A stretch of 39,514 bases of DNA, from contig CAMFND010000079.1 in the NCBI GenBank assembly GCA_945965395.1, forward strand, positions 1 to 39,514, read 5' to 3'. The position numbers and the translations under genes are program-made. Of the stretch, positions 1-9,025 are shown piece by piece (positions within the stretch are counted from its first letter, which is position 1; the number at the start of each line of letters is the position of its first letter). The notes under the pieces were generated by a model. The model had not been told where the DNA came from, searched no databases, and worked only from the letters and a program-made list of their open reading frames with translations. Source of the stretch: an uncultured Bacteroides sp. Its GTDB lineage: Bacteria; Bacteroidota; Bacteroidia; Bacteroidales; Bacteroidaceae.

Positions 1-1
1 C

Positions 2-115
2 AATAACCATTTTAAATATATTATTGATAATTTCTTCGAGGGAGATTCTATCTATTTGCATTTTCATGATCACAAAAGATGGATTGATGTTCCTTTAAGA
101 GTTTCTTTCAATTGA
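2..115 (+). CDS. C-terminal end of an unidentified protein, cut by the window edge
   Basis: An open frame enters from the left edge and ends at TGA (113-115), followed in frame by TAA. The 37 visible residues end in ...WIDVPLRVSFN and contain a histidine-rich stretch LHFHDHKRW. I do not recognise the family and nothing upstream is visible. AT-rich codon use matches the next membrane-protein gene. It could equally be a chance frame, because only the tail is seen. Confidence 0.4.
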   Translation, partial: NNHFKYIIDNFFEGDSIYLHFHDHKRWIDVPLRVSFN

Positions 116-121
116 TAACCC

Positions 122-271
122 ATGCAACTTATGGGCGTGGGCTTGCCCGCCAACGTACAGGATAAACGTAGAGCCTGCGAGGACTGGATGAAAAGCAGCG
201 AATTGGGATGTGTACAGGCAAATATCCTGCTGCCACTGTGTGATGAGTATATGAAGGAAGATGTAGAATAA
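122..271 (+). CDS. small hypothetical protein or gene remnant (49 aa)
   Basis: ATG at 122, stop at 269-271. The protein contains GVGLPANVQDKRRACEDWM and ends in YMKEDVE. It is soluble, charged and has three cysteines. The stretch is visibly richer in G and C than the sequence either side. It starts six bases after the double stop of the preceding frame and in the same frame, so it may be the tail of a broken longer gene rather than an intact small gene. No function assigned. Confidence 0.35.
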   Translation: MQLMGVGLPANVQDKRRACEDWMKSSELGCVQANILLPLCDEYMKEDVE

Positions 272-287
272 AAAAACAGAATGAGAT

Positions 288-1235
288 ATGGAACCAAAAA
301 CAGACAGTAACCGACCATCTACAACCAGAATTATAGCCGGAATCTTAGTTCTATTATGCACATTTCCAATATTCGTGTACGGCAACTTTGGTATTCATGA
401 ACTTATGCAGTTTCCTTATAAAAAAATGAGTTTTTTTGAGCATATATGGGGTAAACTGTTAGTTATATTAGTATCAGGAACAATCTACCTGACACTATTA
501 GGAGTCATAACTATATTCTTATTAATAGCATTGAAAATATGGAGTGGGAAAAGAGAAAAGCCGGGACATATCATATACCCGTTCCCAGCCGTATTGACAA
601 CTGAAATTGCCGATTTCTACAAGGTTGAAAGGGCTGATGACCAATTTCTTATTTTCACTACACCTTCGCAAATACGCGGATTTCTGATAGGTATCGGAGC
701 AGCTATTTTATGCACTGGGATATTCTTGTTCTGCAAAGAAATAGACAACCCTTACAGTGAAATTTATTGGCCTGTCTCAAGTGCAACATTTATTTTAGCT
801 CCATTTATTCTACTGGTCAGTCAATTATTTGCACATAAGCGTAGGTTTGTACTGGACAGGATGAACGGTACTGTAACATTTCCACGCCATCTGTTCTTTC
901 CTCGTTGTACTGTTCCTTTCTCGAAGGTCCTTCCGGGATATTCAAAAGGTACTATGAACCTTGCATTTAGGTTTTGCTTTTTGCATCCGCGAACTAAAGC
1001 AGCCATACCTGTTCTTGCAGAATATGATTCCGACTGGTGGCCATTCTATGTGCTCTACATGGACAAGAACCGCCCGCTGCCGCAAGGCAAAGTTTTCGAC
1101 CCCTACCGCGAGAAGGACTTCCTGCGTAGAAAAGCTGCAGGTTTTCCAAAGCCAATATATCCCAGTATATCCCTTGTCACAGACGCTTATATGGGATATA
1201 TATATACGGTACAGATGAGTTTAAGCAAAGACTGA
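288..1235 (+). CDS. four-TM membrane protein of unknown function
   Basis: The 315-residue protein has hydrophobic segments at about 14-33, 53-80, 132-152 and 163-184, and a long soluble C-terminal half (about 190-315) rich in aromatic and basic residues, including YDSDWWPFYVLYMDKN. There is no signal peptide or known catalytic motif. It starts 16 bp after the preceding small ORF and is followed 5 bp later by another small ORF, so these probably share a transcript. Base composition shifts from AT-rich to GC-richer near 1030-1130, which suggests a mosaic gene. Strings of small orphan genes with membrane proteins often sit downstream of polymorphic toxins in Bacteroides as immunity genes. That reading is inference only, since no toxin is visible. 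Confidence 0.65.
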   Translation: MEPKTDSNRPSTTRIIAGILVLLCTFPIFVYGNFGIHELMQFPYKKMSFFEHIWGKLLVILVSGTIYLTLLGVITIFLLIALKIWSGKREKPGHIIYPFPAVLTTEIADFYKVERADDQFLIFTTPSQIRGFLIGIGAAILCTGIFLFCKEIDNPYSEIYWPVSSATFILAPFILLVSQLFAHKRRFVLDRMNGTVTFPRHLFFPRCTVPFSKVLPGYSKGTMNLAFRFCFLHPRTKAAIPVLAEYDSDWWPFYVLYMDKNRPLPQGKVFDPYREKDFLRRKAAGFPKPIYPSISLVTDAYMGYIYTVQMSLSKD

Positions 1236-1240
1236 CAAAA

Positions 1241-1474
1241 ATGAAGCACGGAATAATACATTGTTACACAAGAGTATCATGGTATTGTCAGAAGAATGAA
1301 ATAAAATATGAAAATCCAAACGATTTAGTATTAATCGGTCTTTGGAAAAAACAGTTTGTGTTCAGACTCTTCGCTCCGGAAAATGTAGAATACATCGTAA
1401 TCCCGGACAATACGGTATTGACCGACTGTTTTCTATGCGACAGTGAAACGGATGAAGTAAAGTATATCAAATAA
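1241..1474 (+). CDS. small hypothetical protein (77 aa)
   Basis: The ATG follows the stop of the four-TM gene by 5 bp, so it is probably co-transcribed. It is a small soluble protein with a C-terminal half reading ENVEYIVIPDNTVLTDC, likely beta-rich, and no membrane segment. Family not recognised. The tight spacing and lack of a competing frame favour a real gene. Like its neighbours it is AT-rich and looks accessory. Confidence 0.5.
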   Translation: MKHGIIHCYTRVSWYCQKNEIKYENPNDLVLIGLWKKQFVFRLFAPENVEYIVIPDNTVLTDCFLCDSETDEVKYIK

Positions 1475-1492
1475 CTTAAAGAATAACGAAAT

Positions 1493-1707
1493 ATGAAACT
1501 AAAAACAACAATGATTATAACAATGCTGGGGCTGAGCCTTTCGGGGTGTGCTCAAACTCAAGAGAAAGACGGTTCCGTAGCAAATGAAACAAGCAAGGCC
1601 ATGCAGACATACAGATACAAAATAGCTCAGGCATAAAACATGGAGGTATCGAACTCCATTTAAGCATGAAAAAAGGAACAAACAAATTGATTCCCGTTAT
1701 GATTTAA
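1493..1707 (+). pseudogene. frameshifted remnant of a small lipoprotein gene
   Basis: ATG at 1493 opens a lipoprotein signal peptide: MKLK, a hydrophobic core, then lipobox LSGC with the acceptor cysteine at residue 19. The frame then stops at 1634-1636 after only 47 residues. A second frame overlapping from about 1590 reads ...DIQIQNSSGIKHGGIELHLS... and continues to TAA at 1705-1707. Together the two frames look like one secreted lipoprotein broken by an indel near 1580-1600. A genuine 47-residue lipoprotein peptide cannot be excluded. The region 1708-1883 shows no gene. Confidence 0.5.
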
Positions 1708-1883
1708 AGCATATCAATACCAGGGCATGCAAAATAACATAGCATATTTTCAAAGTAAAAAGAATAATCTTAACAACATACATATTATCAGCCGAGGTAT
1801 CCTGAAGTGAAAACAAATACAGCAGCCCGACATACAATATCTATATTTTAAATATCAAAACAACCCAACAAACTTTACACCTT

Positions 1884-3194
1884 ATGAAAACAATAAGTAC
1901 AATATTTATTTCACTGGTTCTTTTATGCATGCTCATCTCCCCAGCCAGCAGTCAGACACCGCACAGAGAAAACGGATGGTATCGTATAGAAAAAAGCGAT
2001 ACATTATCCACAATGCCTATTGTGACAGTGAAAGATTTCGTCGGATTACAGCTTGAAAAAGATATGAAAGGCGCTTATGTTATTACCGGACGGATAAGTA
2101 AACATAAGCGTCACAAATGGGCAACAGAGACAGGAAGAGCCATCGGCCGGCAGTTTGCTTTCGTACTTAACGATTCCATCATTAGCACTCCACATGTTAT
2201 CACTCAAATCGATAACGGAAGTTTTATGATTTCCTCTTTATTTGACAAGGCCTTACCTGCCATCTACCCAAAGCTGATAAAGGAAAAATCCGATTCCATT
2301 GATGCGATTTTCAGCGGATGGGAAAAAGATTCCCTGTATTACACCTGGACTCCGGCACAACAAGATTCCCTGAAAATGACCATGGATTACTGGGAGGCTA
2401 AGGCATGGATAGATTTAAGTACCCGGCCTGAAGAACACCTCTGGTACAGCATACAAGATTCTACGGAATACAAGAAACGGGAAGAAGCGCTCATCAAGGA
2501 ACTGGAACAGCCGAATTTCAGCAGTCATGCATCCGACTATATGAAATCCAAAGCTTATCAGGATTTCAAACAGTACATAAACAATCACCCGGAATACATT
2601 GCCCTGATGTGCCAAGGTTTTCTCTTCAAGGACCTTAAAGGGTTACATGGTTACCTGATAGATGACATTATCCAGTCGATGTATCCCTCTGCCCCAAGCA
2701 TCAGAACGTACGTAGATAAGACCACCAACACGGATGATGAAAAATTTGCCGTATATCAGTGGCAACGGAAAGTCTGGCTTCTGATGAATCAAAGGTGCGA
2801 CAGTAGTAAAAAATCCCCTGTAAAAACCATTCAGGAGTATGTGGATGATAATGATTTTATAGGATTTACGCCTGAAGAATATAACCGTCAGCTAGCCGAC
2901 TCCTCTATACCAGAAGAAAAACGTAGGAATCTGCAAAATCAGATGGCAGCAGCAACCTATCGTTTTTATAAAAATTGCACTCAAGACGCACAAGGACGTA
3001 TTACATGCCATATAACCAGTGGTAAAGAGATAAATATTTCAGAAGAACTGTTTCAAAGAAAACTAAAGGATATGCAGGAAACCAATAAGTTTGTGGAAAG
3101 ACACTTGAAAGCTGGCACGAAATATCGCGTAGGAAAGCTCGATGAGCACTATTTAAATAGTCTTCTAAATTATACGGAGAAAGGAGAAAATTAA
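1884..3194 (+). CDS. secreted protein with SecDF P1-head-like N-terminal domain
   Basis: The 436-residue protein begins with a Sec signal peptide (residues 1-23, cleavage after PASS). Residues about 45-115 resemble the P1 head domain of SecD: WATETGRAIGRQFAFVLNDS followed by a variable strand and GSFMISS, matching the pattern in which a T/K-rich helix is followed by a (I/F)A-V-DG-V-I-P-V hairpin and G-x-IS. The remaining ~300 residues are helical and charged with no recognised family and no transmembrane segments, so this is not a SecD translocase. It is probably periplasmic, or a lipoprotein-like surface protein. It lies alone between the accessory cluster and a convergent operon. Confidence 0.7.
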   Translation: MKTISTIFISLVLLCMLISPASSQTPHRENGWYRIEKSDTLSTMPIVTVKDFVGLQLEKDMKGAYVITGRISKHKRHKWATETGRAIGRQFAFVLNDSIISTPHVITQIDNGSFMISSLFDKALPAIYPKLIKEKSDSIDAIFSGWEKDSLYYTWTPAQQDSLKMTMDYWEAKAWIDLSTRPEEHLWYSIQDSTEYKKREEALIKELEQPNFSSHASDYMKSKAYQDFKQYINNHPEYIALMCQGFLFKDLKGLHGYLIDDIIQSMYPSAPSIRTYVDKTTNTDDEKFAVYQWQRKVWLLMNQRCDSSKKSPVKTIQEYVDDNDFIGFTPEEYNRQLADSSIPEEKRRNLQNQMAAATYRFYKNCTQDAQGRITCHITSGKEINISEELFQRKLKDMQETNKFVERHLKAGTKYRVGKLDEHYLNSLLNYTEKGEN

Positions 3195-3201
3195 GAACTC
3201 T

Positions 3202-3244
3202 AAGTTGGTATCTCAGGGCCAGATCTGCCTTGAGATACCAACTT
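3202..3244. terminator. bidirectional intrinsic terminator between convergent genes
   Basis: A perfect 14-bp inverted repeat (AAGTTGGTATCTCA at 3202-3215, its complement at 3231-3244) has a 15-nt loop that itself contains the palindrome CAGATCTG. It sits 7 bp after the plus-strand gene ending at 3194 and 9 bp after the minus-strand gene ending at 3254. T/A-rich flanks make it usable in both directions. Confidence 0.8.
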
Positions 3245-3253
3245 AAAAGATTC

Positions 3254-4429
3254 TTATTTCACACCAAAAAGTTCATATAATCTGTTCATGTCATTTTCAT
3301 TCCATAAATCAAAGGTTACCATGTCTTTCAATCCTGGAAAAACCAACTTACAATGTGGAATAGCCGGGACTTTATACCTATTTCTGATATACTCTGTATC
3401 TTTGCACAACATTGTACGCCAAGGGATAGCTTCTTGCGCCACGAATGATTTCCATTTTTCGACTGTCTCTTGTTCATCTATAGAAATAGTAACCATATTC
3501 AATTTTCCGTGTAAATTCTCATAGAGTTTCTTTTGCAATGGCAACTGCTTGTGACAAGGATTACACCAAGAGGCAGAAAATAAAAGAAGAGTATATCTCA
3601 TTGTATCTGGTATAACAAACTCCATTCTGCCTGTTTGTGCATTCTCTAGTATTTCATTTGTAACGGGTTCATTCAAGTAAGTTTGTATTTTTCTCCCAAA
3701 AACAGACTGCTTCTGCTTGTCATTGAAGCAATCGTATATACGCCTTATGTCATCTTTCGTTTTATAAGAGTTTAATTGAGTAGCGAGTCTAGATATATAA
3801 TACCTTGAGTCGGGATTCTGCCTTGCTTTTGCCAGATATTGCTCATAAAACTTCTCATAAGAATAAAGCGTATCCTTGTTAAGAAACATAGAATAAAAAG
3901 GATCATCCATACGCAATAGGAAATCAGAATTATCTTTCGGTTCTTCTAAAGTAAACAAAATTCGTTTCATTTTACCCCACACAAAATCACCATTAGGAGA
4001 AGCCATACAAATACTGTCATATATTACTTCCTCTTTATATTTAAGTTGAATAAAAGTAAGAGATTCATTAAAATTCAATTGCTGCAAGTCCCTTAATTCC
4101 CCGTTTATTTCTTGCTGGAACAGCATCCTGAAGCTGGTATTAGTAGTATAATCAAATGTTTGAGGAATCAACTCAAAGTCTACCAGATTATCATAAACAG
4201 TATCAGGTATTGAGAAATTCCATATCCCTTTTGCTTGTTTCTCACCAGCGATTTTCAACTTTTCAAAATCCCCTTTTGAAAAACGATAAATAAACAAGGA
4301 ATCATAATCAACCCCTTCAATCTGCACAGTCAAAGAATGCATACCATTTCCCTTGCCCTGCTCTTTACATGACACACTAATCAGCACAAAGAAGAATGCA
4401 ACAAACAGAGAATTAATTGAGATTTTCAT
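3254..4429 (-). CDS. thioredoxin-fold (TlpA-like) lipoprotein
   Basis: The start is set at 4429, where MKISINS leads into a hydrophobic core and lipobox SVSC (Cys21). An upstream ATG at 4465 would bury the signal peptide. The last ~130 residues are a thioredoxin-like domain: FSASWCNPCHK with a CxxC pair, SIDEQETVEKWKSF, and a cis-proline region KVPAIPHCKLV. The N-terminal ~250 residues form an extension of the kind seen in Bacteroidetes periplasmic thiol-disulfide oxidoreductases. It probably acts as a membrane-anchored reductase or isomerase in the periplasm. It follows the receptor, FecR and sigma genes on the same strand after 323 bp, so it may belong to the same regulon. Redox partner unknown. 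Confidence 0.8.
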   Translation of the reverse strand: MKISINSLFVAFFFVLISVSCKEQGKGNGMHSLTVQIEGVDYDSLFIYRFSKGDFEKLKIAGEKQAKGIWNFSIPDTVYDNLVDFELIPQTFDYTTNTSFRMLFQQEINGELRDLQQLNFNESLTFIQLKYKEEVIYDSICMASPNGDFVWGKMKRILFTLEEPKDNSDFLLRMDDPFYSMFLNKDTLYSYEKFYEQYLAKARQNPDSRYYISRLATQLNSYKTKDDIRRIYDCFNDKQKQSVFGRKIQTYLNEPVTNEILENAQTGRMEFVIPDTMRYTLLLFSASWCNPCHKQLPLQKKLYENLHGKLNMVTISIDEQETVEKWKSFVAQEAIPWRTMLCKDTEYIRNRYKVPAIPHCKLVFPGLKDMVTFDLWNENDMNRLYELFGVK

Positions 4430-4659
4430 TATATTTATAATAAAATTACAGGTGTATTCATTCAATATGATTTTTAAAGTTATAAAGATTTATCATATAG
4501 TTTTTCGTTCTTACAGATATTTTGCATATGGAAAGATATATTACAATCAGATAAGAATCTGTATATACCCCAAATTGAAATGAATCTACTTATCTTACTG
4601 ACATCCAATACTTAGATTCAAAAAGAGCTTCATTCCTAAACTGAAAGATATAAGATACA

Positions 4660-4710
4660 TGGCACTTATAAAATAGTGTATGTAAACGGGAAAATAGCTT
4701 ATAAGTGCCA
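4660..4710. repeat. 12-bp perfect inverted repeat in the receptor/lipoprotein gap
   Basis: TGGCACTTATAA at 4660-4671 is repeated as its exact complement at 4699-4710 with a 27-nt loop. It lies within the 323-bp gap (4430-4752) between the receptor stop and the lipoprotein start. There is no clear T-run on either side, so it is a weak terminator at best and could be an operator or a processing hairpin. I see no gene in the rest of this gap. Confidence 0.5.
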
Positions 4711-4752
4711 TAAATTTATTGTAAGACCTAACAAAGTGTATACCCAGTATCT

Positions 4753-7410
4753 TTATAATCGGTCTAGCTCCTGGAAATCCAGCTGATGAGATTTATTTTT
4801 CTCTTTACCAAATCGATAGGATACATTAATCTTTATCTGTCGTGACTCACCTTTCCCCCAGTTCCAAAGCTGCAATCCTTCAAAAGAGCTATAACTATCC
4901 CAGTTCATTGTCCAAAACAAATCTGTTAATGAAAGATTTACCGCTAAACGTTTTTTCATAAACGATCTGCCGATAGCCAAATCTATATAACCACTTGAAT
5001 CCATTTTTTCATTTGATGCTCCAAGCCTTTTGGTCGCATACGACCCGTTCACTTCTAACTGGATTTTCCAGGGAAGACGAAAAGTATTCATTATCGCAAA
5101 AATACCTGCTATACCATCTTTCTTAAATTTACGGAACTCATCAAAAGCAATATTCTTGTTCACATAATAGCCTGTCACATTCATGTTTGTTTCCCACCAT
5201 GAAGCCAGATGAAGACCTTGATTAAATGTCACAGAAAATTGCTGTTGCTTACCTATATTCCTTGGTGTCATTATTACTTTATTGACAGATAATGTATCTG
5301 TTATCTGTGCCTTATAATCCTTCATGTAAGTATAAGCAGCAATTACAGAGGTACGTTTATTACTATATGACAAAGTGATACGATGCGTTTTTTGCGGCAT
5401 TAAAAAAGGATTTCCTTTCCAATATGACAGTTCATCCAAAAGATATTCAAATGGATTTAAATCCTGATAAGCAGGACGATCTATTCTCCCCCCATAACCT
5501 ATAGACAAAGCCTGTTCTTCTGCAATCTGATAGTTCAAGTTTATAGAAGGAAAAATATTAAGATAACTGATCTTATTGTTTTTATCATTCAATCCATCTA
5601 TTGTAAACAAACGTCCATCAGCCCATGTTTTCTCTCCCCGCAAACCAAATTCAACATTAAATTTATTAAACGGATAAGAATAAAGCAAATAAGCAGCCAA
5701 GATTTTCTCTTTATAGGTAAAATCATTTGACTGTGTAACATCCAATATTTCTTTGCCATCTTTCACCTCAAAAAACTTATATCCATTCCCAGCATTTACA
5801 TTAGAATACTTAAGTCCTGATTTCAGATTCCCTTTGCCAAGTTTGTGCTGCTGGTTGTAAGATAAAGCATAGATATGTATATTTCTACTATTAACAGATT
5901 TATAAAGATAATCTTTCAAAATTTCTCCAGCAGGAGATGTGTAGATATTAGGTTGCAAATTTCCTGACCCACCATCAAACCATGCATAATTCACATCAAC
6001 GACATATTTTACCCCTTCTTTAGGTGTTGCCATATAATACATATTTCCCCCATATCGATTTCCTTTCTGCATATAATATTCATTCCTAGCGTAAAGAATC
6101 TGCTCAAGTTTATTAGACTTCTCATCTCTAACTTCCGTAGTTGTAATGGTTTGTCCGGGGCCAAACAGAGCATTTATGGTAAGCTGTCCACCAATCAAAT
6201 GTTTATCATTAAATTTATACTCAATATCCAGATTTCCCGCTATGGTTTTTCGTTTATCTGTATCGTCTGTTGGACTATAAAATTTCTTTCCGGACTGAAT
6301 TCGATACATTCCATAATCCAAATCATAATACCCGAACTGATGATGATAATTTCCCATCAGACTTAGTTTATTTCGTGTATAGCTAAATGAAAACTCAGTA
6401 TTCTGCCGGAAATTACTCCAATACGAAAAACCATTATTCAAAGAAAACGAATAGCCTTCTGCCCGACTTCGTTTTGTATTAATGTTAATAATACCACCTG
6501 AACCTTCTGCATCATATTGCACAGATGGATTATGGATAATTTCTATTGAATTTATTACAGATGAAGACATAGATTTTAGCATAGCAAGCAACTCTTCTTG
6601 CTTCAAATACGTAGGTTTTCCATTAAAAATTATCAACACTCCATTTCTGCCACCAATACTGATATTATTATTACCATCAACCAAAACTCCAGGAACCTTC
6701 TTCAATACATCCAGTGCAGAACTCCCTGCCAATGCTGCGCTGTTCTTTGGAGTAAATATGGTATTTCCATTTACCACTTGTACAGATGGGGTCTGCTTTT
6801 CACCTACTACAAGCACATTGTCCAACAATATACTTGAAGAGTGAAGCTTTATATCACAAATAGTATCTCTACTCAATTGGAAGGGTAAACTAAGAAAAGG
6901 AGTATATCCTAAACAACTGACATAGAGCTGCACATTTCCTTTTACCTTCATACTGAATCTACCCTCACCTGAAGTAATGGTCTGACCTAAAGGAACTCCT
7001 GTTTGCGGATTCATCACACTGATTACAGCCGCATCAACAGGGTGATTCAATGAATCAGTAACCAAACCAGACAGCAGATATCTTACCTCATGCAACTTTT
7101 GAACAACCTCAGATCTCTGAATGACATAAGTATTCTCACGGACCTTCTTATAGGTGAGTGGTTTCTCAGATAAAATTACATTTATTGCATGCTCAAATGT
7201 CTGATTCTCCACATGACAAGTTACATAATATTCCCCAATATCCTTATAATTAAATAAGATATGAGTTCCACTCTTAACTTCAAGCTCTTTAAGAGCATCT
7301 GGTAAAGCAACATTGTACAACTCCACATTCACTTTTTCGACTGTCTGTGCAGCCAGATAACTGGTATACAACAGAATAACACACAAAGACTGAAATAGCT
7401 TTAAGTTCAT
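4753..7410 (-). CDS. outer-membrane beta-barrel receptor with STN, carboxypeptidase-like and plug domains
   Basis: The 885-residue protein starts with a signal peptide (cleavage near LAAQ, residue 22). It continues with an STN domain (about 25-95, ELYNVALPDALKELEVKSG...), a carboxypeptidase-regulatory-like domain (about 108-185, LSGLVTDSLNHPVDAAVISV), a TonB-type plug (about 205-315, ALDVLKKVPGVLVDGNNNIS and GSGGIININTKR) and a long barrel. The barrel style resembles the OMP_b-brl_3 group common in Bacteroidetes. The STN domain is what transduces signal to a FecR protein in trans-envelope signalling, which fits the FecR and ECF sigma genes immediately upstream (69 bp to fecR). Substrate cannot be inferred; there is no SusD partner. 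Confidence 0.88.
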   Translation of the reverse strand: MNLKLFQSLCVILLYTSYLAAQTVEKVNVELYNVALPDALKELEVKSGTHILFNYKDIGEYYVTCHVENQTFEHAINVILSEKPLTYKKVRENTYVIQRSEVVQKLHEVRYLLSGLVTDSLNHPVDAAVISVMNPQTGVPLGQTITSGEGRFSMKVKGNVQLYVSCLGYTPFLSLPFQLSRDTICDIKLHSSSILLDNVLVVGEKQTPSVQVVNGNTIFTPKNSAALAGSSALDVLKKVPGVLVDGNNNISIGGRNGVLIIFNGKPTYLKQEELLAMLKSMSSSVINSIEIIHNPSVQYDAEGSGGIININTKRSRAEGYSFSLNNGFSYWSNFRQNTEFSFSYTRNKLSLMGNYHHQFGYYDLDYGMYRIQSGKKFYSPTDDTDKRKTIAGNLDIEYKFNDKHLIGGQLTINALFGPGQTITTTEVRDEKSNKLEQILYARNEYYMQKGNRYGGNMYYMATPKEGVKYVVDVNYAWFDGGSGNLQPNIYTSPAGEILKDYLYKSVNSRNIHIYALSYNQQHKLGKGNLKSGLKYSNVNAGNGYKFFEVKDGKEILDVTQSNDFTYKEKILAAYLLYSYPFNKFNVEFGLRGEKTWADGRLFTIDGLNDKNNKISYLNIFPSINLNYQIAEEQALSIGYGGRIDRPAYQDLNPFEYLLDELSYWKGNPFLMPQKTHRITLSYSNKRTSVIAAYTYMKDYKAQITDTLSVNKVIMTPRNIGKQQQFSVTFNQGLHLASWWETNMNVTGYYVNKNIAFDEFRKFKKDGIAGIFAIMNTFRLPWKIQLEVNGSYATKRLGASNEKMDSSGYIDLAIGRSFMKKRLAVNLSLTDLFWTMNWDSYSSFEGLQLWNWGKGESRQIKINVSYRFGKEKNKSHQLDFQELDRL

Positions 7411-7479
7411 AAAATCATTTTTATTAATATTCTGTTATAAATACGACCAGCATGAAAAAAAGGGTACCAGTTTTTCGTT

Positions 7480-8496
7480 TTATTTACCAACAATTATTGT
7501 ATTATCGCTAAAAGCAATAGCACTTTTACTAACATAATTCAATAATTCTACGATTGAAGAAAGAGACTCTTTACGAGATGCTTTGAAATGTAAACGATAA
7601 TTCATTGCTTCTCTATTCTTAAATACCACATTCACATTGTACCAACGTCCAAGTTCACATAAAATACTCATTAGCGTTTCATCATCAAAATAAAAACTCC
7701 CTTCAGTCCAAGAAGTAAATTCCTTTGCCTGCAAAGTTTCAAGTGCATACAATTCTTGTTTATCTGAGAATACAGCCTGTTCACCGGGTTTAATTAATAA
7801 GCCATTCTTTTTTTGCAAAGAAACAACCTTCAACGAGCCTGACAATAAAGTTATTTTCATTTCCTCTTCGTCATAACTTCTTAGATTAAATACTGTTCCT
7901 AAGACCTGAGTACTTAGATGTCCAGACTGAACAACAAACGGATGAAGAGAATCCTTTACAACATCAAATAAGCCTTCACCTTTAAGCATAACAATCCGTT
8001 TTTTTTGACCAAATTGGTTTGTATTATATGTAAGTTGACTTTCTGCATTCAATATCACACGAGTTCCATCAGGAAGTTTCACTTCTTTTTGCATTCCTCG
8101 TGGAATATAAATTGTCATCATACCATTAACAATTTCCTGCTTTATAGTATGTGCAACTTGTTTCGCCTCAAAAACTTGCAATCCCCCATAAACATTTTCC
8201 CAATGCCCCAGCAGAAAACATAATACAATACAAGCTACAGCTGCAGATAAACCAATTATAACTGGTATTTTTGAATGTTTCTTATGTGCCCTAGCAAATG
8301 CCTCCCATTCTTTATTCACGTCAGGCATAGAAACATATTTCCTGGCTAAGGCCTCCTTTGCATATAGAATAGCACGTGCATTTTCCAAACATTCTTTATC
8401 TGAGAAAAGGTATTCCAATTCTTCTGATGTAAATGAAGAAGGGTGCTCCAGCGCCTCCAGCATACGATCTAATTTATCCTCAAACTTCTGTTTCAT
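7480..8496 (-). CDS. FecR-family anti-sigma factor
   Basis: The 338-residue protein has a cytoplasmic N-terminal segment (1-75), one transmembrane helix (about 77-99, VIIGLSAAVACIVLCFLLGH) and a periplasmic FecR domain (about 125-225, with PDGTRVILNAESQLTYN and LKGEGLFDVVKD). A C-terminal DUF4974-type segment ends at IAFSDNTIIVGK. It should hold the neighbouring ECF sigma factor until the receptor STN domain signals. It starts 10 bp after the sigma gene stop and is followed by the receptor gene, the standard sigma-fecR-receptor order. Confidence 0.93.
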   Translation of the reverse strand: MKQKFEDKLDRMLEALEHPSSFTSEELEYLFSDKECLENARAILYAKEALARKYVSMPDVNKEWEAFARAHKKHSKIPVIIGLSAAVACIVLCFLLGHWENVYGGLQVFEAKQVAHTIKQEIVNGMMTIYIPRGMQKEVKLPDGTRVILNAESQLTYNTNQFGQKKRIVMLKGEGLFDVVKDSLHPFVVQSGHLSTQVLGTVFNLRSYDEEEMKITLLSGSLKVVSLQKKNGLLIKPGEQAVFSDKQELYALETLQAKEFTSWTEGSFYFDDETLMSILCELGRWYNVNVVFKNREAMNYRLHFKASRKESLSSIVELLNYVSKSAIAFSDNTIIVGK

Positions 8497-8506
8497 AAAG
8501 TAGGGC

Positions 8507-9025
8507 CTATTTTATATTAAACTCCATTCTAATTAAACGTAACACTTTCATTATATGCTTCTTTACTCCACTAATACTAATTTGATGTTCTTGAGCTACT
8601 TCTGTATATTTTTTATTTTGAAAATAACATTTAGTAAAAATACTTTTAGTGGGTTCTCCTAATTCAGAGATGATTTTCTCAATACGTACCATCTGGGACT
8701 CATATAAATCCAAATCATCGGAGACTTCCTGTTTCATAATTATACTATACAATTCTTCATATTTTTGTTCCACTTTTTTATGTTTCAAATAATCCAGACA
8801 TCTATTACGAACAAGAGTATGAAGATATAAAGCCAGTGTCTCTATTTTCAATTCATTGCGTTGTAACCAGATTCTCTCAAAAACATCATTTACAATATCT
8901 TTTGAAGTCTCCTCATCTGCTATAAATTGAAAGCTATAATAATACAAACGAGAATAATAATTCTTATATACTATCTCAAAATTCTCTTCTGATAATAGAT
9001 GTTTCTTTTTAAAAGGAATTGACAT
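8507..9025 (-). CDS. ECF RNA polymerase sigma-70 factor
   Basis: The 172-residue protein shows sigma region 2 (about 17-85, FEIVYKNYYSRLYYYSFQFI...DIVNDVFERIW) and region 4 (about 115-170, ELGEPTKSIFTKCYFQNKKY then helix-turn-helix EVAQEHQISISGVKKHIMKV). Length and layout fit the Bacteroidetes-type ECF factors paired with FecR. It heads the minus-strand operon with fecR and the STN receptor, and probably directs that operon. I could not identify its own promoter in the AT-rich upstream region. Confidence 0.93.
   Translation of the reverse strand: MSIPFKKKHLLSEENFEIVYKNYYSRLYYYSFQFIADEETSKDIVNDVFERIWLQRNELKIETLALYLHTLVRNRCLDYLKHKKVEQKYEELYSIIMKQEVSDDLDLYESQMVRIEKIISELGEPTKSIFTKCYFQNKKYTEVAQEHQISISGVKKHIMKVLRLIRMEFNIK

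Noticed and set aside
4660..4710. Sigma-54 promoter suggested by TGGCAC in the inverted repeat
   Set aside because: No TTGC element at the required spacing on either strand.
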